Counted from the first letter of the stretch, positions 33,079 to 42,813 are shown. The stretch is 64,000 nt of DNA from Faecalicatena_A orotica (GCF_040545875.1 NZ_JBEPMR010000001.1); one strand, 5' to 3'. Numbers and translations are program-made. Notes: generated by a model from the letters alone, not told the origin.

Positions 33079-34917
33079 CTCATCAACAAAACGGGAAGGG
33101 GATGTCTCCTTTCCGTTTTTTGTTTTAACATACACGATTTTAAGCAGTTCCTTTGCTCTGGTCATTGCTACATAAAAAAGCCGTCTTTCCTCCTCAATCC
33201 CCTGTTCTTTCAGCGCCTTTTTATAGGGTACCTGACCCTCGTTGGCCTCGATAATGTAAACCGTGTCGAATTCCAGCCCCTTTGCCGCGTGCATCGTCAT
33301 CAGGCGGACGCCTTCATGATTCAGTTCTTTTTTCTTCTCCCTGAGCTTCAGAGTATTGGTATACTCCTCAACATGCGTAAACCACTCTTCCAGCGTCGCA
33401 TATGGGCGGGCAGCCTCTTCCAGCTCCGCCATTACCTCGAACAGGTCGCCTGCATTGATTTTTCTTTCCTTTGCATATTCTCTCAGAAAATCGTCATATC
33501 CAATCCGTTTCCTCAGATATTGGATAGCCGCGTAGGGAGCCATTTTCACAAGCATTTTCAAGTCCCACTCAAATTGGTCTACCCTGTCCTGCATCCATTC
33601 TTTATCACAGTAGAATCTTCTTAAATCTTCGAAAGAAACATTCCTCCCGGACAGGCTGTCCCTGCCAATATACCGCTTCGGCCGGTTCATGATCTGCAGG
33701 AAATCCTGTCTTTCACGGCTTCCGAGCGCCATTTTAAAATGTGTCCGGATATCCTTTGCAATAAAATGATTATAAATGTTCGGCATATGCTCCCTCATTT
33801 GAAACGGGATCTGCCGCTCTAAGAGGCCTTCCACAAGCGGCCTTGCATCTGTATGGATGCGGAACAAAACTGCAATCTCCTCCGGTTTTACCCCTGACCT
33901 GATTCGTTCCTGTATTTCATCCAGAATATATGAGCCTTCCTCAACCGGATCCCGCACCTCCTGTACATGGAGACTCGCCCCTGCCTGTTTATCCGCCCGG
34001 ATTGCCTTGTCAAAACGTACTTCGTTATGTCCGATCACCTTCAGGGCATTTTCCACAATATTCGATGTGGAACGGTAATTGATATCCAGAAGGATCTGCT
34101 TTGCACCCGGAAAATCTTTCTTAAACTGGAACATCAGCTTTGCATCCGCACCCCGGAATCCGTAAATGGACTGATCGTCGTCTCCGACCGCAAACAGATT
34201 ATTTTGAGGGGCTGAAAGCATTTTAATCACGTCATACTGTACCTGGTTAATATCCTGGAATTCATCTATTAGAATATACTGAAACTTTTCCTGCCACATT
34301 TTCAGGATATCCGCCCTGGCACTGAATAATTCATAGCAGAGAACAAGCATATCGTCAAAATCGATTTTTCTTTCTTTTTTACGCTCCTCTTCGTACTGCC
34401 GGTAGATATCCCGGAATGCACCGGCATTACATTTTGTTGATTTATAGGTCTCTATATCTAGCCTGTTATTCTTTATCTTCCCGATTTCCGTTGCAATCTC
34501 CTGCAGGAAATCTTCTTCATCAAAAATCTCTATATTCTCCTGCTGGTTCACGACATGTCGGATCAGCTGGTATTTTTCTTCCTCTGATAAAATATTCTGA
34601 GGCCCAAACCTGTAGGCCCATTTCAGAATCCCATAGTATATTCCGTGGAACGTGCCAACAGTGACAGGAAGTTTCTTACTTCCCATCAGATTTATAAAGC
34701 GGTTCTTCATCTCCGTGGCCGCATACTTAGTAAAAGTAATGACCAGAATTTCTTCTGGCCTTACTTTTTGTTCTTCAATCAGATATTTCATTCGGTTCAC
34801 AATTGTCAGGGTTTTCCCGGAACCGGGACCCGCCAGTACGAGACATGGGCCTTTCCCATGAGTGACTGCCTCTGTTTGAGCCTTACTGAAACTCATATAT
34901 ACCTCTTTCCCAGTCAT
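33064..34917 (-). CDS. UvrD/PcrA-type ATP-dependent DNA helicase
   Basis: Superfamily 1 helicase of 617 residues. Visible motifs are Walker A AGPGSGKTLT, IDEFQDINQVQ (motif II), GDDDQSIYGFRGAD (III), LDINYRST (IV), LMTMHAAKGLEFDTVYI (V) and EEERRLFYVAMTRAKELL (VI). It is about 100 residues shorter than PcrA, so it is a related helicase rather than a clear PcrA orthologue. Either the ATG at 34917 (4 bases after the gltX stop) or the one at 34896, which has its own GAGG site, may be used. Confidence 0.93.
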   Translation of the reverse strand: MTGKEVYMSFSKAQTEAVTHGKGPCLVLAGPGSGKTLTIVNRMKYLIEEQKVRPEEILVITFTKYAATEMKNRFINLMGSKKLPVTVGTFHGIYYGILKWAYRFGPQNILSEEEKYQLIRHVVNQQENIEIFDEEDFLQEIATEIGKIKNNRLDIETYKSTKCNAGAFRDIYRQYEEERKKERKIDFDDMLVLCYELFSARADILKMWQEKFQYILIDEFQDINQVQYDVIKMLSAPQNNLFAVGDDDQSIYGFRGADAKLMFQFKKDFPGAKQILLDINYRSTSNIVENALKVIGHNEVRFDKAIRADKQAGASLHVQEVRDPVEEGSYILDEIQERIRSGVKPEEIAVLFRIHTDARPLVEGLLERQIPFQMREHMPNIYNHFIAKDIRTHFKMALGSRERQDFLQIMNRPKRYIGRDSLSGRNVSFEDLRRFYCDKEWMQDRVDQFEWDLKMLVKMAPYAAIQYLRKRIGYDDFLREYAKERKINAGDLFEVMAELEEAARPYATLEEWFTHVEEYTNTLKLREKKKELNHEGVRLMTMHAAKGLEFDTVYIIEANEGQVPYKKALKEQGIEEERRLFYVAMTRAKELLKIVYVKTKNGKETSPSRFVDELFLV

Positions 34918-34921
34918 TTGT

Positions 34922-36376
34922 TCAGCTTAACTTCTCAATCGCAGTTTTAATCCTGCTTATAGATTCTTCTTTTCCGAGAATCTCCATGATCTCCGTGGCA
35001 CCTCCGGGTGTGTTCTGTTTTCCTGAAACAGCGGTTCTGACCGGCCACATAACATAACCGTTCTTACAGCCCTTCTCTGCCACGTACCCTTTCAGCGTTT
35101 CGAACAGGGCATCATTACTGTAATCTTCCTGGGCCTCCAGAAGCGGAAGCAGTTCTTTCAGTACTTCTAATGATGTCTCCTCATTCGTCTTCATTTTCTT
35201 ATGGGTGTACATTGCCGTATCATACTCCGGAAGTTCTTCAAAGAAATCAATCTGCCCTGTAATGTCCGGGAATACCTCGATCCTTGACTTTACAAGTCCG
35301 GCAATCTTCTTTAGGTCATAGTCCTTTTTGATGACTTCTTTTATATATGGCTCGGCCATCTCATAGAACCGGTCAAAGTCCATTGCCTTTATATACTCCC
35401 CGTTCATCCACTTTAACTTTACAGTGTCAAATACCGCCGGTGACTTGTTCATATGGCGGTAGTCAAAAGCTTCCACCAGCTCCTGCAGGGTGAAAATCTC
35501 CCTCGTATCCGCCGGGCTCCAGCCTAAAAGTGCTACGAAGTTTACAACGGCTTCCGAAACAAATCCCTGCTCGATCAGGTCCTCATAAGAAGAATGCCCG
35601 CATCGTTTGCTCAGCTTCTTATGGTTCTCATCTGTAATCAGGGGACAGTGTACATAAACAGGGACTTCCCATCCGAATGCCTCATACAGGCGGTTGTACT
35701 TCGGTGCAGAGGAAAGATATTCATTTCCCCTTACTACATGGGTGATCTCCATCAAATGGTCATCGATTACATTTGCAAAATTATAGGTCGGGAACCCGTC
35801 TGATTTGATCAGGATCATATCATCGAGTTCTGCATTCGGGACTGTAATATCCCCGTATATCTCATCCTGGAAAGTTGTCGTGCCTTCATTCGGTACGTTC
35901 AGACGGATGACCCACGGTGTCCCTTCTGCCAGCTTTGCCTCCACCTCTTCTTTGGAAAGCCCGAGGCAGTGCTTGTCGTATACAACAATATCTGTCCCGT
36001 CTTCAGATACAGAAGTCTTTAAAGACTCCAGTCTTTCTTTATCACAAAAGCAATAGTAAGCATCGCCCTGTTCCACAAGTTGTTTTGCATACTTCAGGTA
36101 TAATCCGGAAGCATTTCTCTCACTCTGCACATATGGGCCGTACCCGCGGTCTTTGTCGGGGCCCTCATCATGAATCAGGCCTGTTTTTTCCAGTGTCCGG
36201 TATATAATCTCGAGAGCCCCTTCCACAAAGCGCTCCTGATCTGTATCTTCCACACGGAGGATAAAATCGCCCCCCTCATGCTTTGCAATCAGATATGCGT
36301 ATAACGCCGTCCTTAAATTTCCTACATGCATCCTCCCTGTCGGACTTGGTGCGAACCTTGTTCTTACTTTACTCAT
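34922..36376 (-). CDS. gltX: Glutamyl-tRNA synthetase
   Basis: Charges tRNA-Glu with glutamate in the cytosol. The 484-residue protein has the HIGH-equivalent PTGRMHVGNLRTALY at the N-terminus and the KMSKS-equivalent KLSKRCGHSS. Length is ordinary for a bacterial class Ic GluRS. It lies between the sirtuin-like gene (24 bases upstream) and the helicase gene (4 bases downstream). Confidence 0.97.
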   Translation of the reverse strand: MSKVRTRFAPSPTGRMHVGNLRTALYAYLIAKHEGGDFILRVEDTDQERFVEGALEIIYRTLEKTGLIHDEGPDKDRGYGPYVQSERNASGLYLKYAKQLVEQGDAYYCFCDKERLESLKTSVSEDGTDIVVYDKHCLGLSKEEVEAKLAEGTPWVIRLNVPNEGTTTFQDEIYGDITVPNAELDDMILIKSDGFPTYNFANVIDDHLMEITHVVRGNEYLSSAPKYNRLYEAFGWEVPVYVHCPLITDENHKKLSKRCGHSSYEDLIEQGFVSEAVVNFVALLGWSPADTREIFTLQELVEAFDYRHMNKSPAVFDTVKLKWMNGEYIKAMDFDRFYEMAEPYIKEVIKKDYDLKKIAGLVKSRIEVFPDITGQIDFFEELPEYDTAMYTHKKMKTNEETSLEVLKELLPLLEAQEDYSNDALFETLKGYVAEKGCKNGYVMWPVRTAVSGKQNTPGGATEIMEILGKEESISRIKTAIEKLS

Positions 36377-36400
36377 GTCATTTTCTCCATTTTCTGTTTC

Positions 36401-37156
36401 TTATTTTGAATTTATCTGGTATGTCTTTACCAGTTTTTCAAGTGCATCATCGACTCTGCTGTATATCACTACATCTGCCAGCTTATCTGAATAATGCTCC
36501 TGATTTGTAATAAGGATCAGCTTCTCCCCATTGTAATACTGAATCAGCTGATGGCACAGTGCTGCGTGCAGGCTCGTTCCCAGAACAAGCAGCACATCTG
36601 CCTTCTGAATCTCTTCGGCAGCTTTCGTCACAATGCCATTATCTACCATCTCCCCGAACAATGTGATCTTCGGGCGGATTGTATTCTCACATTTTTCACA
36701 AAGGGGAATCCCCTTTGCATTCTTCATGTACTCTATCGGATATTCCTTCCTGCAGTGGGGGCAGAAGTTATCATACACGGAACCGTGCAGGTTGACCACG
36801 TTTTTACAGCCCGCCCTCTCTAAAAGTCCAAATATGCGTTTGGTAATTGAACATTGTATCAGGCCGTACCCTTCCAGTTTCTGGAGGTTCATAAATCCCT
36901 TTCCCGGCGGTATCTCTGTCTGCGCAAGAACCTCATTTTTGTAAAATTCAAAAAAAAGTTCCTTCCTGGTTGCATAAAAGGCACTGCTCATGATCTCCTC
37001 CACAGAATAACCGTACTTCTGCTCGATATCATATGACACAGCCCCGTCCCTCAATCCGGGATATCCATTCTCCAAAAGCATCTCAATCCCGCTCATCGCA
37101 ACAGTATACTGACTCTCTTTCAGCATTTGTAAAATATTAGCGCCCGGCATACTCAT
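36401..37156 (-). CDS. Divergent Sir2 (sirtuin)-family protein
   Basis: The 251 residues keep several Sir2 landmarks: the catalytic histidine in NLHGS (His124), a zinc ribbon CPHC...CEKC (Cys132, 135, 153, 156), KITLFGEMV and a GTSLHAALCHQL segment. The NAD-binding motifs are altered: where sirtuins have GAGxS it reads MSGIEML, and where they have TQNID it reads CSITKR. Deacylase activity is therefore doubtful. ATG codons at 37156 and 37150 are both possible starts; the second has the better spacing from GGAAGG. It lies upstream of gltX on the same strand. Confidence 0.8.
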   Translation of the reverse strand: MSMPGANILQMLKESQYTVAMSGIEMLLENGYPGLRDGAVSYDIEQKYGYSVEEIMSSAFYATRKELFFEFYKNEVLAQTEIPPGKGFMNLQKLEGYGLIQCSITKRIFGLLERAGCKNVVNLHGSVYDNFCPHCRKEYPIEYMKNAKGIPLCEKCENTIRPKITLFGEMVDNGIVTKAAEEIQKADVLLVLGTSLHAALCHQLIQYYNGEKLILITNQEHYSDKLADVVIYSRVDDALEKLVKTYQINSK

Positions 37157-37252
37157 CCCGCCTTCCTATTCCTTACACATTTGCCGCAGGTTTCATTGTT
37201 AAAATCATTATAAATCAAGTCCCACGATTGTTCAACATTTCAATTCACATTC

Positions 37253-37699
37253 CTAATGTGTATCTTTCGGAACCGTTTTTTTTAAGTGCACCTTAAACAA
37301 GGTGTCCATAATAAATACGGCAAGTGAGATAACCCCCGCAATTTCCAGTGTCTGTGTCAGGTAATAACTGCACTGTGCACTGTCATTGGCTATCAGATAA
37401 TAAACAATCCGGTACATACCGGCACCGGGAACGGTCGGCAGAATACCCGCTATCAAAAATATGGTCACCGGGGCTTTAAATACTCTGGCAAAGATGTGCG
37501 AGGTCAGTGCGATTGCAAGTGCCGAAAAGAAAGATGCCAGTACGGCATCCACGTGGCACTGCACACTGAACAGATAGACAAAACCGCCGATCGCACCTAC
37601 GATCCCATCGTGCAGCATGTACTTCTTCGGTGTCTCCAGCAATACCGCGAATGCAGCCACGGCCACAAAACATCCCGCCACCCCGAATACCAGCATCAT
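37253..37699 (-). CDS. Threonine/serine exporter, small subunit (ThrE C-terminal/DUF3815 type)
   Basis: A membrane protein of 148 residues with five hydrophobic segments, matching the C-terminal half of ThrE exporters (AGILPTVPGAGMYRIVYYLI). It overlaps the larger partner gene by 4 bases (ATGA). Two-part versions such as YjjP/YjjB export small organic acids or amino acids, so the substrate here is open. Confidence 0.87.
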   Translation of the reverse strand: MMLVFGVAGCFVAVAAFAVLLETPKKYMLHDGIVGAIGGFVYLFSVQCHVDAVLASFFSALAIALTSHIFARVFKAPVTIFLIAGILPTVPGAGMYRIVYYLIANDSAQCSYYLTQTLEIAGVISLAVFIMDTLFKVHLKKTVPKDTH

Positions 37700-38469
37700 A
37701 TCAGCCCACCTCCCCGGAAGAATACGCCTGCCAGTGCAATGCCCGCACCGACGCCAAGTGCAACTGAGGCCGCAATCAGGAATGCCTCCAGTATTCTGGC
37801 CCCTCCGGAAATATAATCCCCCTGAAGTGTATCCCGCACCGCATTCGTAATTGCCACACCGGGAACCAGGGGCATGATCGAACTCATAATGATAATATTA
37901 TCATTCACAGACGGTATGACCTGTTTCAGTGAAATAGCAGCCAGTGCTATCGCAAAGGAAGACAGCATGTCCAGAATGAAACCATTGATCCCCAGCCGTT
38001 TTCCAATGGTATGCGTCAGGGCAAGCACCGTACCGGTCAGGACTGCCGCCCCTACTTCGGTAATCCCTCCGCCAAACAATGGTGCAAATCCGGTGGCTGC
38101 AAGGATTGTTGCCAGATTATAGATCCATGTGCGGTGCTGTTTCCCGCCGGCCTTTTTCAGTCTCTCATAGGATTCTTCCAGCGTCAGCCCGCCGGAACAG
38201 TACTTTCTGGATATATCATTTACTTCCATGATGCAGTTCAGGTTCGTCCCGCGTTCCTGCACACGCTTCGTGGCAGTGATCGGCTCCATGTCCGGGCCCC
38301 CTAATGTCGCCACAAGACCTGTCATCATCACAGTAGCCTCCACCGTCTGTGTGCCCGCGGTACGAAGGATATGGTTCATCGTATCTTCCACACGGTACGT
38401 CTCGGCTCCGCTGCACAACATCAGTTCCCCCGCCAGGACCGCTGTATTCATAACAAGTTTATAATCCAT
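37696..38469 (-). CDS. Threonine/serine exporter, large subunit (ThrE/DUF1212 type)
   Basis: A 257-residue protein with a soluble N-terminal part (about 1-115) and five membrane segments. It has the family motifs LMLCSGAETYRVEDTMNHIL near the N-terminus and LVPGVAITNAVRDTLQGDY in the membrane part. It is translationally coupled to the small subunit, and together they equal a single ThrE. The upstream spacer holds a perfect 20-bp inverted repeat. Confidence 0.9.
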   Translation of the reverse strand: MDYKLVMNTAVLAGELMLCSGAETYRVEDTMNHILRTAGTQTVEATVMMTGLVATLGGPDMEPITATKRVQERGTNLNCIMEVNDISRKYCSGGLTLEESYERLKKAGGKQHRTWIYNLATILAATGFAPLFGGGITEVGAAVLTGTVLALTHTIGKRLGINGFILDMLSSFAIALAAISLKQVIPSVNDNIIIMSSIMPLVPGVAITNAVRDTLQGDYISGGARILEAFLIAASVALGVGAGIALAGVFFRGGGLI

Positions 38470-38514
38470 ATTTATATGTCCTGCCTTTTCAATCCACTTA
38501 TGCCGGGAATCTGG

Positions 38515-38579
38515 TATTCCCCAGAGCGTGTTTGATAAATCATGTATACAGCTGATTTATCAAACACGCTCTAATCCCC
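38515..38579. repeat. Perfect 20-bp inverted repeat with near-duplicated flanks
   Basis: AGAGCGTGTTTGATAAATCA (38523-38542) and its exact complement (38553-38572) surround a 10-base loop containing GTATAC. No T-tract follows on either strand. Flanking TATTCCCC (38515-38522) and TAATCCCC (38572-38579) differ by one base, as a decayed target duplication would. GCCGGG...CCCGGC pairing extends outside. It is either a minimal insertion-derived element or a structural hairpin. Confidence 0.7.
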
Positions 38580-38635
38580 GGCTGTATAAATACTTAAACA
38601 TTTTAACACAAATACATTACTTGTGAAACCCCCGA

Positions 38636-39877
38636 TTACTTTAACTGTACAGTTACCTGAAAACCGGAGAAGATTTCCTGAAACTCTTCGAAATAATCTG
38701 GAGGAGCAGAAATCACTAAACCACTGCCTCCACTTTCACCAAATGCCATGCTGCCCACTTCCGGCGGCAGACTTTTGATCATGACCAGCTTTGACAGATT
38801 CGTATTAGCAAAAGCGTAATCAGCAATACGCGTTACAGAGGATGGAAGTTCATAGGTCCCGATTCTGCCGCTTGGAAATGAAACGATTGTTGTCATACCC
38901 TTATCAAACAGCACCCCGTCTACTTGCGTATAAACCGGGTTTCCATCTCCCGTCCATATACAGAACAGCTCCGGTAGTCCGCTCAGTGCACCGTCTTCAA
39001 TATAAGTTATATTATCCGGAATCTCAATATCAGTGATTCCCTCCCCGGCGTTATCAAATGCACCACTCACTATCCCCGTACAGCCTTCAGCAGGAAGGAC
39101 TAAGTAACCGTCATCAATCTGGGCCTCCTCCGGTATAAAGCGGCAGAGCAGTCCCTCCTCATTAATTTCGAATCCTGCCGCTGCATTCACAGTTCCGTCT
39201 GAAGGAGTGTCCGGTGCAGTTCCATCATTCGGCACATCCGTGCCAGTGCCTTCGTCCGGTACATCGGGCGGCACAATTTCCGGCGTGTCGGGCAGAACCG
39301 TTTCCGGTATATCAGGCACCACATTCTCCGGTGTGTCAGGCAGTACTGTTTCTGGTGTACCGGGTACCACATTCTCTGGTGTACCGGGTACCACATTCTC
39401 CGGTGTGCCGGGTATCACAATCTCCGGCGGGTCCGGAGTGAAAGGGTACTTTCCATATGTATTTTCACCTGCTGCATGGTGATCCATCGCTATATCCGGT
39501 CCGGAATACAAATTTCCCGTCAGATTCATACCACTTTCATCCGGCAGAACGACTGCCGGCCCGATATACATATTCGCATTCTTTAGCCTTACAGCACCGG
39601 CCTCCATATTTTTCCACGGGAATTTAACACTATCCGGCCACTGTGTCAGAATCTTTGCCGGATCCCATCCATTAATGTTTCCTGCTATCGGCTGGTATGG
39701 ATTCTTTGTCATTTCTTCCATCATCTTTGTATCTGCTGACGCAATTTCTGCATAATTCAACTCCGGCAGTTCATATGCCGTCCCCGTCAGAATTATCATC
39801 GCCAGCGTGGCACCCAACGCCGAAAGCATTCTTCTTTTACTTAACATGTTTCTTGTAATTTTACCGCAATATTCCAT
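38636..39877 (-). CDS. Secreted protein with proline-rich octapeptide repeats and BspA-like leucine-rich repeats
   Basis: The 413 residues start with a positively charged end and a hydrophobic segment (about 17-36) that acts as signal peptide or anchor. Residues about 45-145 form an unrecognised domain. Residues 155-210 are seven tandem octapeptides of the type xPGTPENV. The C-terminal part (about 255-400) has LRR_5/BspA-like units (ITDIEIPDNITYIEDGAL, YELPSSVTRIADYAF). No LPXTG or other wall anchor is present. A surface or secreted adhesion-type role is plausible but unproven. It is a lone gene. Confidence 0.75.
   Translation of the reverse strand: MEYCGKITRNMLSKRRMLSALGATLAMIILTGTAYELPELNYAEIASADTKMMEEMTKNPYQPIAGNINGWDPAKILTQWPDSVKFPWKNMEAGAVRLKNANMYIGPAVVLPDESGMNLTGNLYSGPDIAMDHHAAGENTYGKYPFTPDPPEIVIPGTPENVVPGTPENVVPGTPETVLPDTPENVVPDIPETVLPDTPEIVPPDVPDEGTGTDVPNDGTAPDTPSDGTVNAAAGFEINEEGLLCRFIPEEAQIDDGYLVLPAEGCTGIVSGAFDNAGEGITDIEIPDNITYIEDGALSGLPELFCIWTGDGNPVYTQVDGVLFDKGMTTIVSFPSGRIGTYELPSSVTRIADYAFANTNLSKLVMIKSLPPEVGSMAFGESGGSGLVISAPPDYFEEFQEIFSGFQVTVQLK
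39248..39415 (-). repeat. 24-bp tandem repeats encoding PGTPENV octapeptides
   Basis: About seven in-frame 24-base units lie within the secreted-protein gene. Neighbouring units near 39355-39410 are almost identical, so copy number may vary between strains. Confidence 0.85.
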
Positions 39878-40051
39878 AATCCCTCACCTGTACCTTCTAT
39901 AATTTTCCAAACACCACAATTACTGATTTTACAAAAGAAACGGCAGCGCTGCAACTATTATGCAACATTTCTTTGCTTTTTTGCAGAAACATGCTGCTGT
40001 ACATACCATTCTGGTGTGCACAGCAGCTGAAACATCACGATTTTACACAAG

Positions 40052-40087
40052 AAAAAGGAATGCTGCAAGCTTTTACAGCATTCCTTT
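40052..40087 (-). terminator. Terminator of the lemA-DUF2207 operon
   Basis: AAAGGAATGCTG (40054-40065) and CAGCATTCCTTT (40076-40087) pair perfectly; TTTTTC follows on minus. In 39878-40118 an imperfect copy of part of this sequence (39925-39957) also occurs; nothing else is seen there. Confidence 0.8.
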
Positions 40088-40118
40088 ACGCTTTTTTAAT
40101 ATCCCCCGGGCACTCCTG

Positions 40119-42107
40119 TTACCAGCTCCCGCCGCCTCCGCCGCCGAAACCGCCTCCGGAAAATCCGCCCCCTGAGAAGCCGCCTCCCGTAAAACCTCCG
40201 CCTCCGTGACCTGTTCCCGAGGTCACAGAAGGCTGAGGCACGGTCAGGGTCGACGCTGTTTTGTTCAGGCCGCTTATCATCAGCCTGTTAAACATATAAT
40301 AGTCGAAGAATGTATAGCTGTGATATGGTGTATACCACTGTGGTGCAGCCAGAGACAAATTCTTCAGCTTTTTTGCAAACACGTCCGAGAGACCGAACAC
40401 ATATGCATACGGTATCACGTGGTAAAACCATTGAGGATCGGTCTTTGCCAGTTCATTCATCCGGTCCAGTTCTGCCGTCTCTATGAAATCTCTCAGACCT
40501 GCAATGCGTCCCATCCACTCGGCACACTTGGGAGTCCTGCTCTTCATAAAACCTGTCATGCCGATCGATGCGCCAGTCATGACAAGCAATGGAATCAGGA
40601 CCCAGATATAATCAAACACCTCTCTCTGGATCACCCGCATGATATAACTGCCTGTATAGACTGCCGTAGAGAGAAAACAGATTCCGAGTGTAACAGCAGC
40701 CGTCCCTTTTCGTGACACATTCGCTTTTGCATACCAGTCATCAATATTGGAACAGAAGATCAGCATGCCGGCCAGCAGCACGGCCCACAGGACCACCTGC
40801 AGGATCCCCCTGCCTATACTTGTATAAGAATAAATACTGGTAACCGCCATAAACCATGCAAGTGGCAGCGTACATAAAACCTTCGAAACCACGCGGGAAA
40901 TCTTTGACCCGCGGGTATACAGCATATCATTTCCACCGCTCTTGAAGTAATTCTTCAGTTGTGTCTTTGCCATGTCCAAAGTTCCCCTGAACTTGTACTG
41001 AAGTTCTGAGATTTTACGTTCCGCCCCCCGCTCAAATAGTTTTCGGAAGACCGTATGCTGGTAATTCGGTGCATCTGCCGGAAGCTCTGAGAGCTTATAC
41101 AGACACAGTTCATGGTCCGCCATTTCTTCGATCCGCACATACCCTTTATCCGCCCAGTAGATAATCAGGGAAAGAACATCCTTGTCCTCCACGCTCCCGT
41201 CAATAATATATCCGACCGCGGCACTGTCCAGCCCTTCCGGGGGCTGGTACTGGATCGATGTAATAATCGGTTCGTCTTTTCCAAATTTTAAAAACAGGAT
41301 CAGTATCAGCAGGAATACTGCCATCCCCGGCAGGAATAAAAGCCATCTTAAAAATGACAGACTGTTCGTCCCTGTAAAATAGCCTTTTTCCACGGGAGCA
41401 TAAAAAGTAATTCCTTCCCCAATTCTCAGGTCCGTCTTTAATATACCGGTTACCGTATTGCCATCCCAGGTTAATTTCAGAATCTCCTTTGCATTCTCGA
41501 TTCCCCCGTAACTACCATAGTAAAAGCGAAGCTTGCTATGATCTATTTCCTTCGGAAATGTGATACTAAATCGACTCCCCGCCGGAATTCTGTTCTGCCA
41601 CTGGGCAGGCATGACATTGTATGTTGTCTCATAATAGTCCTCTGCCTGTACCCTCGGGATGACTGTGTACGAAATCTGATACTCTTCCTGAGCCCCCGCA
41701 AAGGCATCCGCATCCCCGAGACGCAGGACCTTGCTGCCATTTTCTGATGTCACATCCAGACCGGAGTCTGAATGAATGTCCGTAATTTTCGCATGATACG
41801 GAACCGGCCTTAGCTTTGCATTCTCATCAAGGGAATAGATAACTCCCTTGTACGGGATATGGCGGTAAATCCCATGCCTTGCATCCAGAAAATCCACGCC
41901 GATATGTTCCGTCACCTCATAGGACCGGTCTTCCCTGACAACAACGTCTGTATTAAAATACCGGGTATTCATGGCCGTATCCTGTTCTACCCCTGCCGTT
42001 GTCGTTGTCCTCTTCTCCACAGCCCCGGAGCCGAATGTCAAAAGCAGCCAGATCCCGCCCCAGACCAGAAATGAAACCGCTCTCCCGCTCATCCTCTTCA
42101 TATGCAT
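40119..42107 (-). CDS. DUF2207 membrane protein with glycine-rich tail
   Basis: The 662 residues comprise a signal peptide, an extracellular DUF2207 beta domain (about 35-250), a membrane helix near 260, a cytoplasmic part, more membrane helices around 430-520, and a C-terminal tail of repeated SGGGF units ending GGGGGGSW. The function of DUF2207 proteins is unknown, and they are regularly encoded beside LemA, as here (lemA is about 20 bases upstream). The second ATG at 42101 fits the AGGGGG site better than the one at 42107. Confidence 0.9.
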   Translation of the reverse strand: MHMKRMSGRAVSFLVWGGIWLLLTFGSGAVEKRTTTTAGVEQDTAMNTRYFNTDVVVREDRSYEVTEHIGVDFLDARHGIYRHIPYKGVIYSLDENAKLRPVPYHAKITDIHSDSGLDVTSENGSKVLRLGDADAFAGAQEEYQISYTVIPRVQAEDYYETTYNVMPAQWQNRIPAGSRFSITFPKEIDHSKLRFYYGSYGGIENAKEILKLTWDGNTVTGILKTDLRIGEGITFYAPVEKGYFTGTNSLSFLRWLLFLPGMAVFLLILILFLKFGKDEPIITSIQYQPPEGLDSAAVGYIIDGSVEDKDVLSLIIYWADKGYVRIEEMADHELCLYKLSELPADAPNYQHTVFRKLFERGAERKISELQYKFRGTLDMAKTQLKNYFKSGGNDMLYTRGSKISRVVSKVLCTLPLAWFMAVTSIYSYTSIGRGILQVVLWAVLLAGMLIFCSNIDDWYAKANVSRKGTAAVTLGICFLSTAVYTGSYIMRVIQREVFDYIWVLIPLLVMTGASIGMTGFMKSRTPKCAEWMGRIAGLRDFIETAELDRMNELAKTDPQWFYHVIPYAYVFGLSDVFAKKLKNLSLAAPQWYTPYHSYTFFDYYMFNRLMISGLNKTASTLTVPQPSVTSGTGHGGGGFTGGGFSGGGFSGGGFGGGGGGSW

Positions 42108-42125
42108 ATCCCCCTGACAGCGCCG

Positions 42126-42677
42126 TTAAAATGATACCTTTACATTTTCTCTCTGGTCAGCCGTTTCCACTTCGTACAGCGGTTTTCTCCTGAATCCGAA
42201 AATACCTGCCAGAATATTGCCCGGGAACATCTCGATCTTCGTATTAAAACGGTTTATAACACCGTTGTAGTATCTTCTGGATCCCGCAATCTCTTCTTCA
42301 ATGCGTGAAAGCTGGTCCTGAAGCTGGATGAAGTTCTGGTTTGCCTTCAGGTCCGGGTAAGCTTCCGATAACGCAAATAGAGACTTCAATGTATTACTCA
42401 GAATATTATCATTTTCAATCCGCTCCTTGGCAGTCGATGCATTCATCGCTGCATTCCGCGCGGAAATGACCTTCTCCAGAGTCTCAGACTCATGCTTTGC
42501 ATAACCTTTGACAGTCTCCACATAATTAGGGATCAGGTCATACCTTTTTTTCAAAGATACGTCCATTGCCGAAAATGCCTCTTCCGCTTTGTTCCTCAAT
42601 TTGACAAAACCGTTATAGGAACTGATAAGCCAGATCACAAGAATCACTACAACTGCGAGAATAATCCATAATGCCAT
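42126..42677 (-). CDS. lemA: LemA family protein
   Basis: A 183-residue protein with an N-terminal membrane helix (residues about 2-20) and a long helical domain. The family motif ISSYNGFVKLRNKAEEAFSAMDVSLKKRYDLIPN and the C-terminal RRYYNGVINRFNTKIEMFPGN are clear. LemA proteins sit in the membrane with the bulk outside or inside depending on species; their role is unknown. It is cotranscribed with the DUF2207 gene. Confidence 0.95.
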   Translation of the reverse strand: MALWIILAVVVILVIWLISSYNGFVKLRNKAEEAFSAMDVSLKKRYDLIPNYVETVKGYAKHESETLEKVISARNAAMNASTAKERIENDNILSNTLKSLFALSEAYPDLKANQNFIQLQDQLSRIEEEIAGSRRYYNGVINRFNTKIEMFPGNILAGIFGFRRKPLYEVETADQRENVKVSF

Positions 42678-42813
42678 AATTACTGCCTCCTTCGGGTCTT
42701 CCCCAATACATCATCTGTCTGCATATACGCTTGTTATTTCTTTCTGTCATTGTATCGCAATCCATACACCGATGCAATCATTAATATTTCCATACTCTAC
42801 ATATTATTCACCA

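Noticed and set aside
39248..39415. Tandem 24-bp repeats considered as a CRISPR-like array
   Set aside because: Units are contiguous and in frame, with no spacers; they encode octapeptides in a secreted protein.
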